Positions 37,711 to 47,436 of a stretch of 64,000 nt of DNA are shown in pieces. The stretch lies in contig CM067564.1 of assembly GCA_034336665.1 (NCBI GenBank), forward strand, positions 48,655,451 through 48,719,450. The letters are read 5' to 3'. A program made the position numbers and the translations under genes. Positions within the stretch are counted from its first letter, which is position 1, and each line of letters opens with the position of its first letter. The stretch is from Luscinia megarhynchos (lineage: Eukaryota > Chordata > Aves > Passeriformes > Turdidae). The notes beneath the pieces were generated by a model. It searched no databases and was not told where the DNA came from. It saw only the letters and a program-made list of their open reading frames with translations.

Positions 37711-39059
37711 GTCCCTCCAGTCTGGCATCACCCCAGGAGGCTGTCCTGGGTTTTTTTCAGAAGAGAAGTCCTTCTGGTGAGCCCTGGGACAGCAGCTTGC
37801 CCAAGGAAAGGGCAGCAGAGATGCAGCTCAAGATGAGGAGCCTTGTGCCACACTCTCTGTGCCTGAGAGGAACTCACCATTTCCACCTGCATCTTGCAGT
37901 CTGCTGATGCCAGCCCAGAAAGGCTTGGAGAAAGCAGTTTTAAGTGGAGCTCAGGATCCAGGGTGGGAAAGCCACCATGAATGTCTGCTAGTAGGGCCTC
38001 AAGGGTGGCAGGGCTTGTCTCCCTGCCCTCTGCAGGATCACAAGCTCTGCCCACAGCACCCTGGCAGTAACAGAGAGGCTTTACACAGAACCAGTGGGTA
38101 CTCTCTGGGCTGGATGTGTGGCTTAAGGCACAGGGCAGAGACACCCTGGGACTCTAGAAGAAAATTCTTTCTCCTGCACCTTTGTGCTGGACACACCTTC
38201 CAGCTTTCAGACCAGACCAGGATACAGCCCTGGACACATCTCTTCCACTGTATTTCAAGCAATTCTTCCCATTTCCCTTCATAATTTAACCTGCATGGGG
38301 TTTATGGGCCAAAAGAGTGGTGTTTTATCTCAGAGGGTGTGTGGGACAGTCAGTGTGGTCCCAGCTGGAGGGCTGCAAAGTGTGCACAGAGGGGAAGGGA
38401 GGCACACGGGGGGTGCAGAGGGCCAGCAGCCCCCCAAAGGGAGCAACCTCCCCCCTGCAGGCAGATGGCAAAGATTTGAGGAAGAAGAGAGTGTGTTCAC
38501 ACCTAGGGAGGTGATTTGGATGCAGGCAGGGAAATGTGGCAGGGTCTGGCCGATTTGGCTGGGCTGCTGCTCGTTGTTATAGCAACAGGAGGAGGCTGCT
38601 GCCAGCGAGAGGATGGAGCTGAGGATGGGGGACATTTTTAGAAAGCAAAGGAGAGAGTTTGAATGGGTAGAGAGAGGGAGAAGTTGTAGGTATGGAAACC
38701 AGGATGGCAAACGCAGGTGGATGAGCGGGATATGTGGGAATGGAGGATTCTCCCCACCTGCATTCTGGTGGTCCCATTGCACTCCTTCCCTGGGGCAGGG
38801 GGCGGGTCTGGCTGGGTATCCCTCCTGCTGGGAAGGGCTGCACGGAGGCACATCAGCGCTCCCGGGGGTGACAACGGGACGAACACCACTGCTGGTGGTG
38901 TAGGTGTGGAAGGGGGCAGAGGGGGACAGCTCAGGGACGTGCTTGCTGATGGAATTGCAGCAGGAGGTAAATCCTCTGCAACGACCCCAGGACACCAAAC
39001 AGCCCTTTGTGAATCCAGCTCCTGAGATACCGAGCTCTTGAAACACAATCAAGGATTTT
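37711..39059. other. G+C-richer intergenic segment between CR1 and CpG island
   Basis: Higher G+C than its surroundings, with long but domain-free open frames (minus strand 39052-38330, Pro/Ser-rich). It contains the X-box-like palindrome. It may be the shoulder of the promoter-like CpG region. Confidence 0.5.
38573..38586. promoter_or_regulatory. RFX X-box-like palindrome
   Basis: GTTGTTATAGCAAC is a 14-base near-palindrome that differs from the ideal RFX-family X-box (GTTGCCATGGCAAC) by transitions at its centre. It sits about 0.5 kb from the CpG island. Binding is inferred from the motif only. Confidence 0.35.
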
Positions 39060-39335
39060 AAACACGGTGAATCACCGATGTCTTAGCGGAAAAAACACGA
39101 AATAATGAGGCATTTCCCCGAGAAAGCACCAGCCATTCAGCCTGGCCAGCTCAGCGGCGCGGTGCTCGCAGAGGAAAGCTTTGGGGGAAGGAGAGGCAAG
39201 CCCGGGATCAGCCCAGGAGAGGGCAGCAGGCGGCGGGAGATGAGCGGGGCTGCGGGAGCATCCCGCAGCGTGAGGAGCGCCCGCTCCGCAAATCCCTCAA
39301 ACCGAGGGCAGCTTGAGCCTGCCCGCGAATTGCTT
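39060..39335. promoter_or_regulatory. Small orphan CpG island, possible promoter
   Basis: The core (about 39145-39335) has roughly 17 CpG dinucleotides in 190 bases with high G+C, including cagcggcgcggtgctcgcag and agcgcccgctccgc; the flank back to 39060 adds five more. Most of the window is strongly CpG-depleted. No TATA box or recognisable exon is attached. In birds such islands usually mark promoters, so it may start an unannotated noncoding RNA or an upstream alternative transcript of a neighbour. The CR1 copy begins immediately to its right. Confidence 0.5.
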
Positions 39336-39747
39336 CTCTGTATTTTAGGCTTCTTGCTAATCACAGAATGGCTTGGGTTGGAAGGGAATTGAATGATCCC
39401 CTGGTTCCAAAGCCCTGCCACGGGCAGGGTGTCACCCACTGGACCAGGCTGCTCCGGGCTCCATCCAACCCGGCCTCGAACGCTTCCAGGGATGGGGACC
39501 CACGGCTCCTCTGGGCAGCCTGTGCGAGCGACTCACCACCCTCCGAGTAAACAGCTTCTTCCTAACATCTTACCTAAATATCTCCTCTTAGTCTCAAACC
39601 ATTCCCCCGTGTCCTGGGACTATCTGCCCACATAAAAAGTTGCTCCCTCTCAATTTTGTAAGACCCCTTTAGGTACTGGAAGGCCACAATGAGGTTTCCT
39701 CAGAGCCTTCTCTTCTCCAGGCTGAACAAACCCAGCTCCCTCAACTT

Positions 39748-39753
39748 GTCTTC
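39748..39753. repeat. Target-site duplication, left copy (GTCTTC)
   Basis: Hexamer immediately before the TG of the solo LTR, identical to the copy at 40361-40366. In an uninterrupted CR1 there would be one copy here. Confidence 0.85.
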
Positions 39754-40360
39754 TGTGGGAGTCCAGAGTAGTCCTCTGGCCTCCTTGGGGGTCTCAAAAC
39801 CCCCCTGGCAAGGGTCTCAAAGACCCCTGAGCGAGACCCTGGTGTCTCAGGTACTGAATTCAAACCCCTGGGGGAAATTACCAACACAGAGGGAATGGAA
39901 ACAAACCACCAAAATTAGTAAAGTGTAAATTAGGTTGTTAGAACGTAGATAAATAGACTTTTGGGAATGTTTGTGATAATGGACATGTGGCCTTCTTCTC
40001 TGTGTCATCCATGCTGGGTGACATGCTGGCACTTTCAGATTGGATGGGGTCAGAGCTGGACCGTTTAACAAAGTTGTATTGTATTGGAAAATAATTGTAA
40101 ATACCTAGTTGGTAATTTAGACTATAAAAGATAAGTCCTGCCTCTGCCAGGCAGATTCTGCCTTGGATGTCTGGCGAGCAGAGCGCTACTCGCTGGACAA
40201 AGCAATCCTGAGATAAGGGAGAATAAACAGCCATGAACACCTCTAAGAACAGCCTCCTGCAGTCTCTCATGGGCGGGCATGGGAAAGAGCTGGGTTCCAG
40301 ACCACCTGCATGTCCTCCAGAGGTGACCTCAGGGCTAAGGAGACACCTCGGGCTGTGACA
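39754..40360 (+). mobile_element. Endogenous retrovirus solo LTR (607 bp) inserted in CR1
   Basis: The segment begins TGTGGGAG and ends CTGTGACA (TG...CA ends) and is flanked on both sides by the identical hexamer GTCTTC (39748-39753 and 40361-40366), which interrupts an otherwise continuous CR1. A TATAAAAG box at 40123-40130 and AATAAA at 40222-40227 are spaced about 100 bases apart, as in U3-R of an LTR, giving plus orientation. No internal retroviral genes, primer-binding site or second LTR are next to it, so it is a solo LTR left by LTR-LTR recombination. A 6-bp duplication is typical of class II (ERVK-like, alpha/betaretrovirus-related) elements. Confidence 0.88.
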
Positions 40361-40366
40361 GTCTTC
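40361..40366. repeat. Target-site duplication, right copy (GTCTTC)
   Basis: Hexamer immediately after the CA of the solo LTR. The perfect identity of the pair suggests an insertion young enough not to have accumulated changes at these bases. Confidence 0.85.
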
Positions 40367-40495
40367 CTGCCCTCGGATAATCTCTGTGGCTTCTCTGCAC
40401 CCGCTGCAGCTCCATGTCCTCCTCGTGCTGGGGACCCCAGCACTGGATGCAGCATTCCAGGTGGGGTCTCACAAGGTCAGGGGCAGTAGAGAAGG

Positions 40496-43400
40496 AATCA
40501 AGGAACAAACTTTTGCCACTCTCCTTTTCACCCCCATTGGGTTTTTCTCATCACAGTCCTTTTAAAGCAGGGCTCTGTGATAAAAGCTCTAAGGTATCTA
40601 TATTGGTTTCTCACTTATGCCCTATCAGCCAGCCACTCAGAATTTTTATTCCCAGCTGCTCCTGGTCCCTGCATACCCAGTATTTCCCATCCCCACTCCC
40701 CACAAACCAGGGGCTCAGGCTGGGTTTCCCTCCATGCTGCAGCAGTCAGCCTCAAACACCCACTCCAGGATCCATCCCAAGGATTCTTCTCTAATTAAAT
40801 GCCTTTCATTACAAACCAGCCCTGGGAAATAATCCAAAGGCAGGGAGGCCTGAATAGGCAGGAAGAGCTGGGGGTGAAAGGAAACAATAGGAAAAGAATC
40901 AAAACCACAATGAGGCTTCAGGGGAAATAAAAAGGCACACGGTACATTAGATGTGAGCACACACACAGGGTGTGAGCATCATCCTCAGAGATGCTGTTTA
41001 ACCTTGGGTACAAGGTGGAAATCTTCATCAGTCAGACACTTGCCTTCCCACTGTGTTCCTCCTTCTAGAACCTCCTTTTTCCTCCCCAGACAGCAACCCC
41101 TGCTTTCCAGCATGACTGAGTGGGTCTAACTGCAGAGGGACCTGTAGGTAGTTTGCAGCTCACCTCTTATCTGGTTATCACAATAATTTCCTAATACACA
41201 GAGAATAGAGTTCGTGGCATAAAGTAGAAGCAACTTCCTTGCAACAAGAAAATGATAAAAAATGCAAGATCTCTGTTTGAAGAGAATTTACTCCCCGGTA
41301 TTTAAGAAGTTAATTCTATCTGTACTAGAAATGAGTTAAATTTCCCCAACAAATCAGAGATTGTGATGTATGGGGCCCAAATCCACTTTGTTGCTGAGCT
41401 CAGCTCATAAAGGTGGTTCCCTGAAATTGTATGGAGCTTAATTCTGAAAGGATTAGCACCAAAACAAAGCTGGATCAAGACAAGAGCTCAAACTGCACGT
41501 TGGAGAAAATCACTCCTTATGACCCACAACCACAGTGATGGATGTTCCAGGTTTAACAATGTAAATTTAAGGGGTCTCTATTTTTCTGCTGCTACTGATG
41601 AAAGCAAAATCCTGATCAGCTTTTCATCAGAGAATCTTTTAGACTTCATTTACCAAAGGAAGAGTTAAAGGACAGATAACCAGATGGCCACAACCTCTCT
41701 TTCAGGGAGATCATTTCATATGGGCTGGGTTGCCATGTTCTGACTCCACAGGCAGCTCCCTTTGCCTTTCTATACCAAGCAATACACACCTTAAATGAAC
41801 CCCACTAAGGGCTTAGGCTTTCTGGGTGCTCTTGAATTTTTGAGCACAATAAAGTAGTCTTGGCATTTTGATTGCATTATTAAAGATTTGTTTCTGAATG
41901 GCTGAAGATGGGGAAAGAAACATGCTTCTCCTTCCCGTCTAATCAGGCTGAAGTTTGCATGTGCCAGCCTCAATCTGTGTTAAATTGCTCATGCTATCCA
42001 CCTGAGAGATTAGACTTGGGTGCATAATGGAAGTTAATTCCGAAAATGATTACTCAGATAATTAAGTACTATGGCTACAGCAGTGGGTAATTCTGGCTGT
42101 TGGAGCCCCCTCTCAGGTGCCTCACATGCTCCTGCCCTCCCCTCACACCGCTGTGGAGATGCCACCTCCCCTCCTGCTGGTCAGTGCTTGGTCTGGGGCA
42201 GTGCCCTCTCTGAGCCCCCTGCAGAGGCCACGTGTCCCCTCCAAGCACCTTGCTGATGCCATGGCACCAGACCCAGAGCTGCTGAGCACAGTGCAGAGAG
42301 AGGCTCTTCATCACACTATGAACCACACAGACATGAAGGGTCAAATTTACTGAAGGCACCCAGGTGCCTCATCTATCCTGGGGCACAAAAGTCCATGAAA
42401 AAGAGCAGGTAGTTTGGAGGTGGCATTTGAACTGCCCAGCTCCAGAATCTGTGCAAGGTGGACAAGGTTCCCTCCAAGTCAGGTGTTGTGGCTCCTCCAC
42501 AGACAGAGGAAGGCAACTACACACCACAGGGCTGATTGCTCTGCTCTGATATCAAGGAAAAGTGGATGATTAGCTCAAGTGCATGTACTTGAGATCCAGC
42601 AAAATCAGCCCAGAGAACAGAAGCAGTCCCTGCAAACCTCCAAAAGGCACTGCAGTTCATGTGCAGCCCTCACCTAGGTCTGAAGCAATGCCAAAAAAAG
42701 CTGTGGAACAAAAGCACTGGAGTGACAGTCAGGACATCTGTGCTCTATTACCACCACCAAACACTTCCTCTGGCCACGGTTTCTGCCACTTCCATTGAGG
42801 AAAGTCATCCTCTACAAACCTTTACTCTGACAGATGAAAGATTCCAAACAGCACGAACAGTTTAAATGGCAGGGGGAGGGAAAAAGTATCTTGCATTTCC
42901 ACTCCTCCAAATCCCAGCAAGTGTTTGTGCTCTTTATATCGCAAAGCCTTGAGAACCCACCTTGCCCTCCCATTCTTCCCCCTATAAACAGCACTTCTGA
43001 TCCGATGGAACTGCACAGCAGCAGCTCTTTGGTCTCCAGTTATTTTCTTAAGGTCACCACAAGTGCCACCAGGCAGTTCAGGTTACAGACATTACCCAAG
43101 GACCTTGTAGGAGCAGCTAAGGGACCACAAGGTACTTCCTTTCCACACAGCTATAGCATGACACAACCCATCTGCCCACGGCCACAGGAGCACAGGCAAA
43201 GCCCCCAGTGGACCAATGCTTGCAAAGCCACATGGCAAAACCTATTAGCTCAATGCAATCCAAAAAAGCAGACAAAAGGAGGATCATCTTTTCTTCTGGA
43301 CATGCTACAAAAGCAGATCACATGCCCTCATTATTTTCTTTCTGAAGCTGGAGTGAAATATCAAAGGATAATTCAAAACACATTTGGCTACACTTGGGGT

Positions 43401-44304
43401 AGGAGAGCACAGGGCAGTATCTCCAACAGGCCACAGAAAGTCACCCCTTATTAGCTCTCTCTTTTCACCTCCCCCACATCTGAGAGCTCCTGGAGCGGGT
43501 CCAGCGTCATTGCATCAGCAGTACTGCCAGGACCCATTCCACATGCTGAGCAGTTTCTGAAGGAAGAAAAGCATTTCCTGACATCTGTTCTGAATTCACT
43601 GCTCTCTCCTCCCCCACTTCATCCCCGCCCCATGCTCCTCTCCAGCTCCCCCTCCACTGTCACCTGCCCAGCTGACCAGGGCTCAGCAGAGTGAGCTGAG
43701 GATCTCTGGAGAACTGATGGCACACACCTCTTCCAGCCCTGTCCATCATCCCCTGCTACCTTCCCTACCTGCTGTTGACACAGGATTTTGCTCTTTGGCA
43801 CTGAGCTGTCTGACCCTGACCCAGCATGTCATTTGTGCCTGCACCATTTTTCTCATGCCCAAGTCCTTCCTACTACAACCACACATTGGAGCACTGGCTA
43901 AATTAAAAGGAGCATTGTAGGACTTGATCCCAGGACCAGGCTTGTTACTCTCTTCTCACTCTCATTTGAAATGGAGCTACTGCAATTCCAAGGATTGACA
44001 AGGAATGATTTCCACAATTACCTGACTTCCATCGAAGTTTTCCCTCATGCTCTGCCTCTCCTTGCATTACCTGAACAGCTGCACAGTCCTGTTAAAAACT
44101 TTCTGCATCAAATATATTCGAAGGATAATACTGCTTAGAGACACAGCAAACTCTTTCTGCCAACTTTTGCACATACAAACAGGGCATGCAGGGTTTTAAG
44201 GAACCAAGAGTCATCATGATCTTGATACTTCCCCCCACAATGCAAAATTTTATTAAACAATCTGGATATCTCAGTGCAGCTCCCAAGGTTTTTTTTTCAG
44301 CAGA
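40496..44304. other. Intergenic DNA downstream of FAM107B
   Basis: Between the end of the split CR1 and the FAM107B poly(A) site. There are only chance frames (up to 206 residues at 42834-43454, plus strand) and no recognisable element. Confidence 0.6.
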
Positions 44305-44351
44305 ATATGACAGACACCACCACATACACCAAGCATGTAGTAGATTTTATT
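44305..44351 (-). terminator. FAM107B: FAM107B polyadenylation site
   Basis: On the minus strand AATAAA lies at 44351-44346. Within the next 45 bases there is a strongly GU-rich stretch, GGTGTATGTGGTGGTGTCTG, at 44330-44311. This is the classic arrangement of hexamer, cleavage site (expected about 44316-44336) and downstream element, and it follows the only protein gene of the window in the right orientation. Confidence 0.8.
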
Positions 44352-47319
44352 AAGCATAACTTTGGTTCTAAGTATTCCACCCTCATTCTCGTAATACCTT
44401 TAGTTAAAAACAATTATACAAGAGCAAATACAAAAAATATTAAATTATGAAAACAAATCCATTAAGGCTCCCTTTTTATATTTATATATATTTATATATG
44501 TACACTCAAACAAGTGCAGATATTAACAGAATGTTAAAGCCACAAAAATGCTAAAAAATTTACTACTATACTATCAAAAGCAAGAGTTTTTAAAAAAGTA
44601 CAAAGTGGTGAGCAATTTTCAGATCACTGAAGTATTTGCTGGATTGCTTCAAAACCCATATAGCTGAAGGGCAGAGCAGGAATTGCTTATGCTCACTGCC
44701 AAGCAGTTTCTTACTTGAGTAGCTGCACAGGACACTTGTGGTGTGACTGGCCACCCGTTGAAGGGTTGCCCAATCCTGACTTCAAATACAAGCTTTTGCC
44801 TGTCAAAATTGATATGAAGGTGGCTGGGGTTCCTAGACTAGATGATTAGCAGGATTCAAAGATGTTCCAACACACACATTGATGTTCTGTTCACACAGAG
44901 TTAATTCCAATGAAAAACAAAAAGTAACTTCATGCTGTATGTACAAAGGAGTTTCCTGGCCTCCTGTGTTTCAGACAGAGAAACTCTACCCTGAATCACA
45001 AGCTAACCTGGGGAGAAAGCAGACTGCCTTTAGCCTTGAGAGCCACCCACTGAAGCCAAAAAGGGGTCTTTGTCCCCCTCACTCCCAGTGCCACCGATTT
45101 AATTACACTGTGCATGTGTGGTAGGATTGCCATGATCACCAAGAGGAAATGGCTAAAACAAAACCGGTCTGCTCAAGCCAGAGGAAGGTTTTCTCACTCA
45201 CTTCTAGACTTCTCCATACTGAGCAGAAGGCTAATGTGGAGCTGAAACCAGAGGGAGGATATTTGGTAGGCTGGGAGCAGCTAAGATGAAGCAAGAGCAG
45301 GGTGTGGAAGGCTCGGACATAGCACTGCCTCAACAACATGAAACAAAATCAGTGCAAGTGTTGGAATGATGTGTTGCCAGAGAAGATCCTCTCCTGCCAG
45401 GAGAAGGGAAGGAGAGAGGGAAGGACCTGCAGCATTTAGGGTGTTCCTTTGTTGAGATAATACATGGAAGAGTCTTACATTTGGCCTTTGTCTTCCTGTA
45501 TATCCATAATCTGAACAGTCTGTTAGACCATCTTCACATTTAATCTTTCAGACGTGAGTCACACTGCAAGTCTAAATCACTGGCAATATGCTTATCACAA
45601 TTCAATTTACCCTCAATCTGATTATGTCCTCACAAAAAATGCCTTAACAAATTAAAGTCTGTATCTAGGAAACATTTCTAATTGTGAGTGTTTTGTCCCA
45701 AGTGCTAATCTGAAATTGTATTTAAAATGTCCAATACTTATAGGAAAGGCAAAAGGAACTATAAAAACCAAACCAACAACCCTCCACCACACCTTTACAA
45801 TACAAGCATGCCACTGCTGATATTAATAAAAAGTGTTCTCAAACAGTTATGTCCAATGTAATTACAAAGTAGAAATTATTGTGTTTAGCATCCTAAGGCA
45901 AAGACTAGGGATTAGACCCTCAGCAGGTATGTATGAGCACAGTTTCAGTGAGAACTAGGACTATCCAACCAAGGAAGATGAGGATTTCTCCCCAGATTGT
46001 GAAGATGTATCTGCACCCAATGTGACCAGGTAAGAATCCAATTCTATAATCCTACATGAGCAATCTGTTCCCCACTCCCCATGCCAGGCTTTCCTGGACA
46101 ACTAGTAGTCATAAGCATGAAGGATTAAATTCTGTCACCCCTGTGCAAGCTGAGCAATATTTTATGTAATGGCAAGTCACAGGGGCGACCTGTAGAAAGG
46201 CAGAAGATGACAGAATTGGACCCAAAGTCTCAGTGATAACACACTTCCCTTCCTTCTTGAGGCTGAATGAAGGATGGGATAAAATTAATTTACTTTTTAT
46301 GCCTCATTTTAGGGAAAAAATTCCATTTCAGTAGATTCTAGTAACTGGTTTGGCCTGGTTTAAACACTGCTCTACTGATGAAACTGCAACAAGCATCTGC
46401 AAGCAAAGAGTAGGAACTGATGGCAGATCAGTTTCAGCAAATGAGTTCAAACCCTACCAAGTGATGTGTTAACACTGTACTCTGCTCAGCATATCCTTGG
46501 AGGAGAAAGGCCACAACACCAAAGTAAGCAGGATTTCAAAATATTGAAAGTAGAAGACAGATCATTTTGCTTTGAGAGGTAAATTCACAGGTAGCACTTC
46601 ACAGGCCTGTACACAACAGTGTAAGTTTACAGACAGACATAAATCAGCCTCTGGAGTCTCCCTGTGAAAGGAGCATCAGATTTTTGCTCTTTCACAGCCC
46701 AAATTCTACATGTCAAATAGCAAGAAATGGGCTTTAAGGCTGCTTAACTTTTCACTGCTGGTGAATTTTAAGCATTCTCATCTTGCCCACACCTACCTAT
46801 CCTATTGGGGATGGGCAGAAGTATTCAGCACACCTCATATACTCCTAGATTTAGTAAAAATTCCAACTAAACACAAGTTATTGTGGGATATACACAAGCT
46901 GTAGGTCTAGATGGAGGAAATCTACCTGCGCAGCAAAGCTTGATATCACAGGAGGATTTTTGTTCTGTTTTAAAGCAAAATATAATCTGTGTATCTCCAC
47001 TAAACGAGGATCACAAGAGTTAAAGCAGTGCAACACTGAAGGAGTTTCTCTAGTATCCCTGGTTAAAATCTCTGAGAAAGCACGTCAGCCTGGTCCATGA
47101 CACTGAACTGACAGACACTCCTTATCCATCCATCTCAGGACTGTATTTGGCAAGTCGATCTGCTTACGATACTGTCTTTTTAATCCACACGGCCCAGGAA
47201 TTAAAAATCTCATCTTCAGTAAGTGTCAGCTGTTATTTTCCCTCCTGAGGGGCAAATGTGAGACAACTTGCAAAAACCTCTCTCTGCAGGAAAGCTGGAA
47301 GTCTAAGCAGGCGCTGGCT
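44333..47319 (-). other. FAM107B: FAM107B 3' UTR (about 3 kb)
   Basis: The region runs from the stop codon to the inferred cleavage site. It has no supported coding potential, is AT-rich, and ends with a canonical poly(A) signal plus GU-rich element. An ATTAAA at 45544-45539 (minus strand) could give a shorter UTR, but it lacks an obvious GU-rich partner. A long alternating A/T stretch lies at 44476-44500. The upper boundary is certain; the lower boundary is inferred from the poly(A) elements. Confidence 0.8.
44497..44504 (-). promoter_or_regulatory. Pumilio-type element in the FAM107B 3' UTR
   Basis: TGTACATA on the transcribed (minus) strand fits the PUM consensus UGUANAUA exactly. It lies about 150 bases upstream of the poly(A) signal, next to an A/T-alternating stretch likely to be unstructured. 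An 8-mer can occur by chance, so function is inferred only. Confidence 0.4.
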
Positions 47320-47436
47320 CTAGGAGTCTGGTGCTTCTGTTGCTTCCTGGACCGTCCTCCTCAAGTTGCCCTTGACTTTGACAAATTCAGGTGCATTTTC
47401 CTGCTCTTCCTGTATCTTCTGCTTCTCCAGTTCCAG
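47320..47436 (-). CDS. FAM107B: FAM107B last coding exon (C-terminus and stop)
   Basis: The acceptor is a T-rich tract ending tttttaag before 47436. The exon encodes residues 95-132 from [12 protein letters not shown] through [12 protein letters not shown] to the C-terminal EAPDS, with TAG at 47322-47320. It is followed by the 3' UTR without a further splice, as expected for a terminal exon. The extreme C-terminus (after RRT) is the least conserved part of the family, so its difference from mammals is not surprising. Confidence 0.95.
   Translation of the reverse strand: MELEKQKIQEEQENAPEFVKVKGNLRRTVQEATEAPDS

Larger units (their letters stand above)
39361..40495 (-). mobile_element. CR1 LINE 3' fragment, split by a solo LTR
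   Basis: Read on the plus strand it shows the reverse complement of a bird CR1 3' region: tcacagaatggcttgggttg at the left, then the recognisable blocks gggatgggga, cattcccccgtgtcctgg, ggtactggaaggcc and cttctcttctccaggctgaa, and after the interruption ctccatgtcctcctcgtgct and attccaggtggggtctcaca. The element is therefore on the minus strand and 5'-truncated, keeping the end of the reverse-transcriptase frame and the 3' UTR. Positions 39754-40360 are foreign (solo LTR), so the CR1 pieces are 39361-39753 and 40367-40495. It cannot be active. Confidence 0.9.

Noticed and set aside
37447..37836. 129-residue open frame on the plus strand
   Set aside because: It is the antisense reading of a CR1 LINE fragment.
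38330..39052. 240-residue open frame on the minus strand
   Set aside because: Pro/Ser/Leu-rich, no recognisable domain, several comparable frames overlap on both strands of a G+C-rich segment; stop codons are simply rarer there. No splice or promoter support.
42834..43454. 206-residue open frame on the plus strand
   Set aside because: No family resemblance, irregular composition, no splice sites that would link it to another exon; treated as chance.
44241..44260. Second AATAAA-like hexamer on the minus strand just beyond the FAM107B poly(A) site
   Set aside because: It lies downstream of the GU-rich element that fits the first signal; could be a backup site but nothing favours it.
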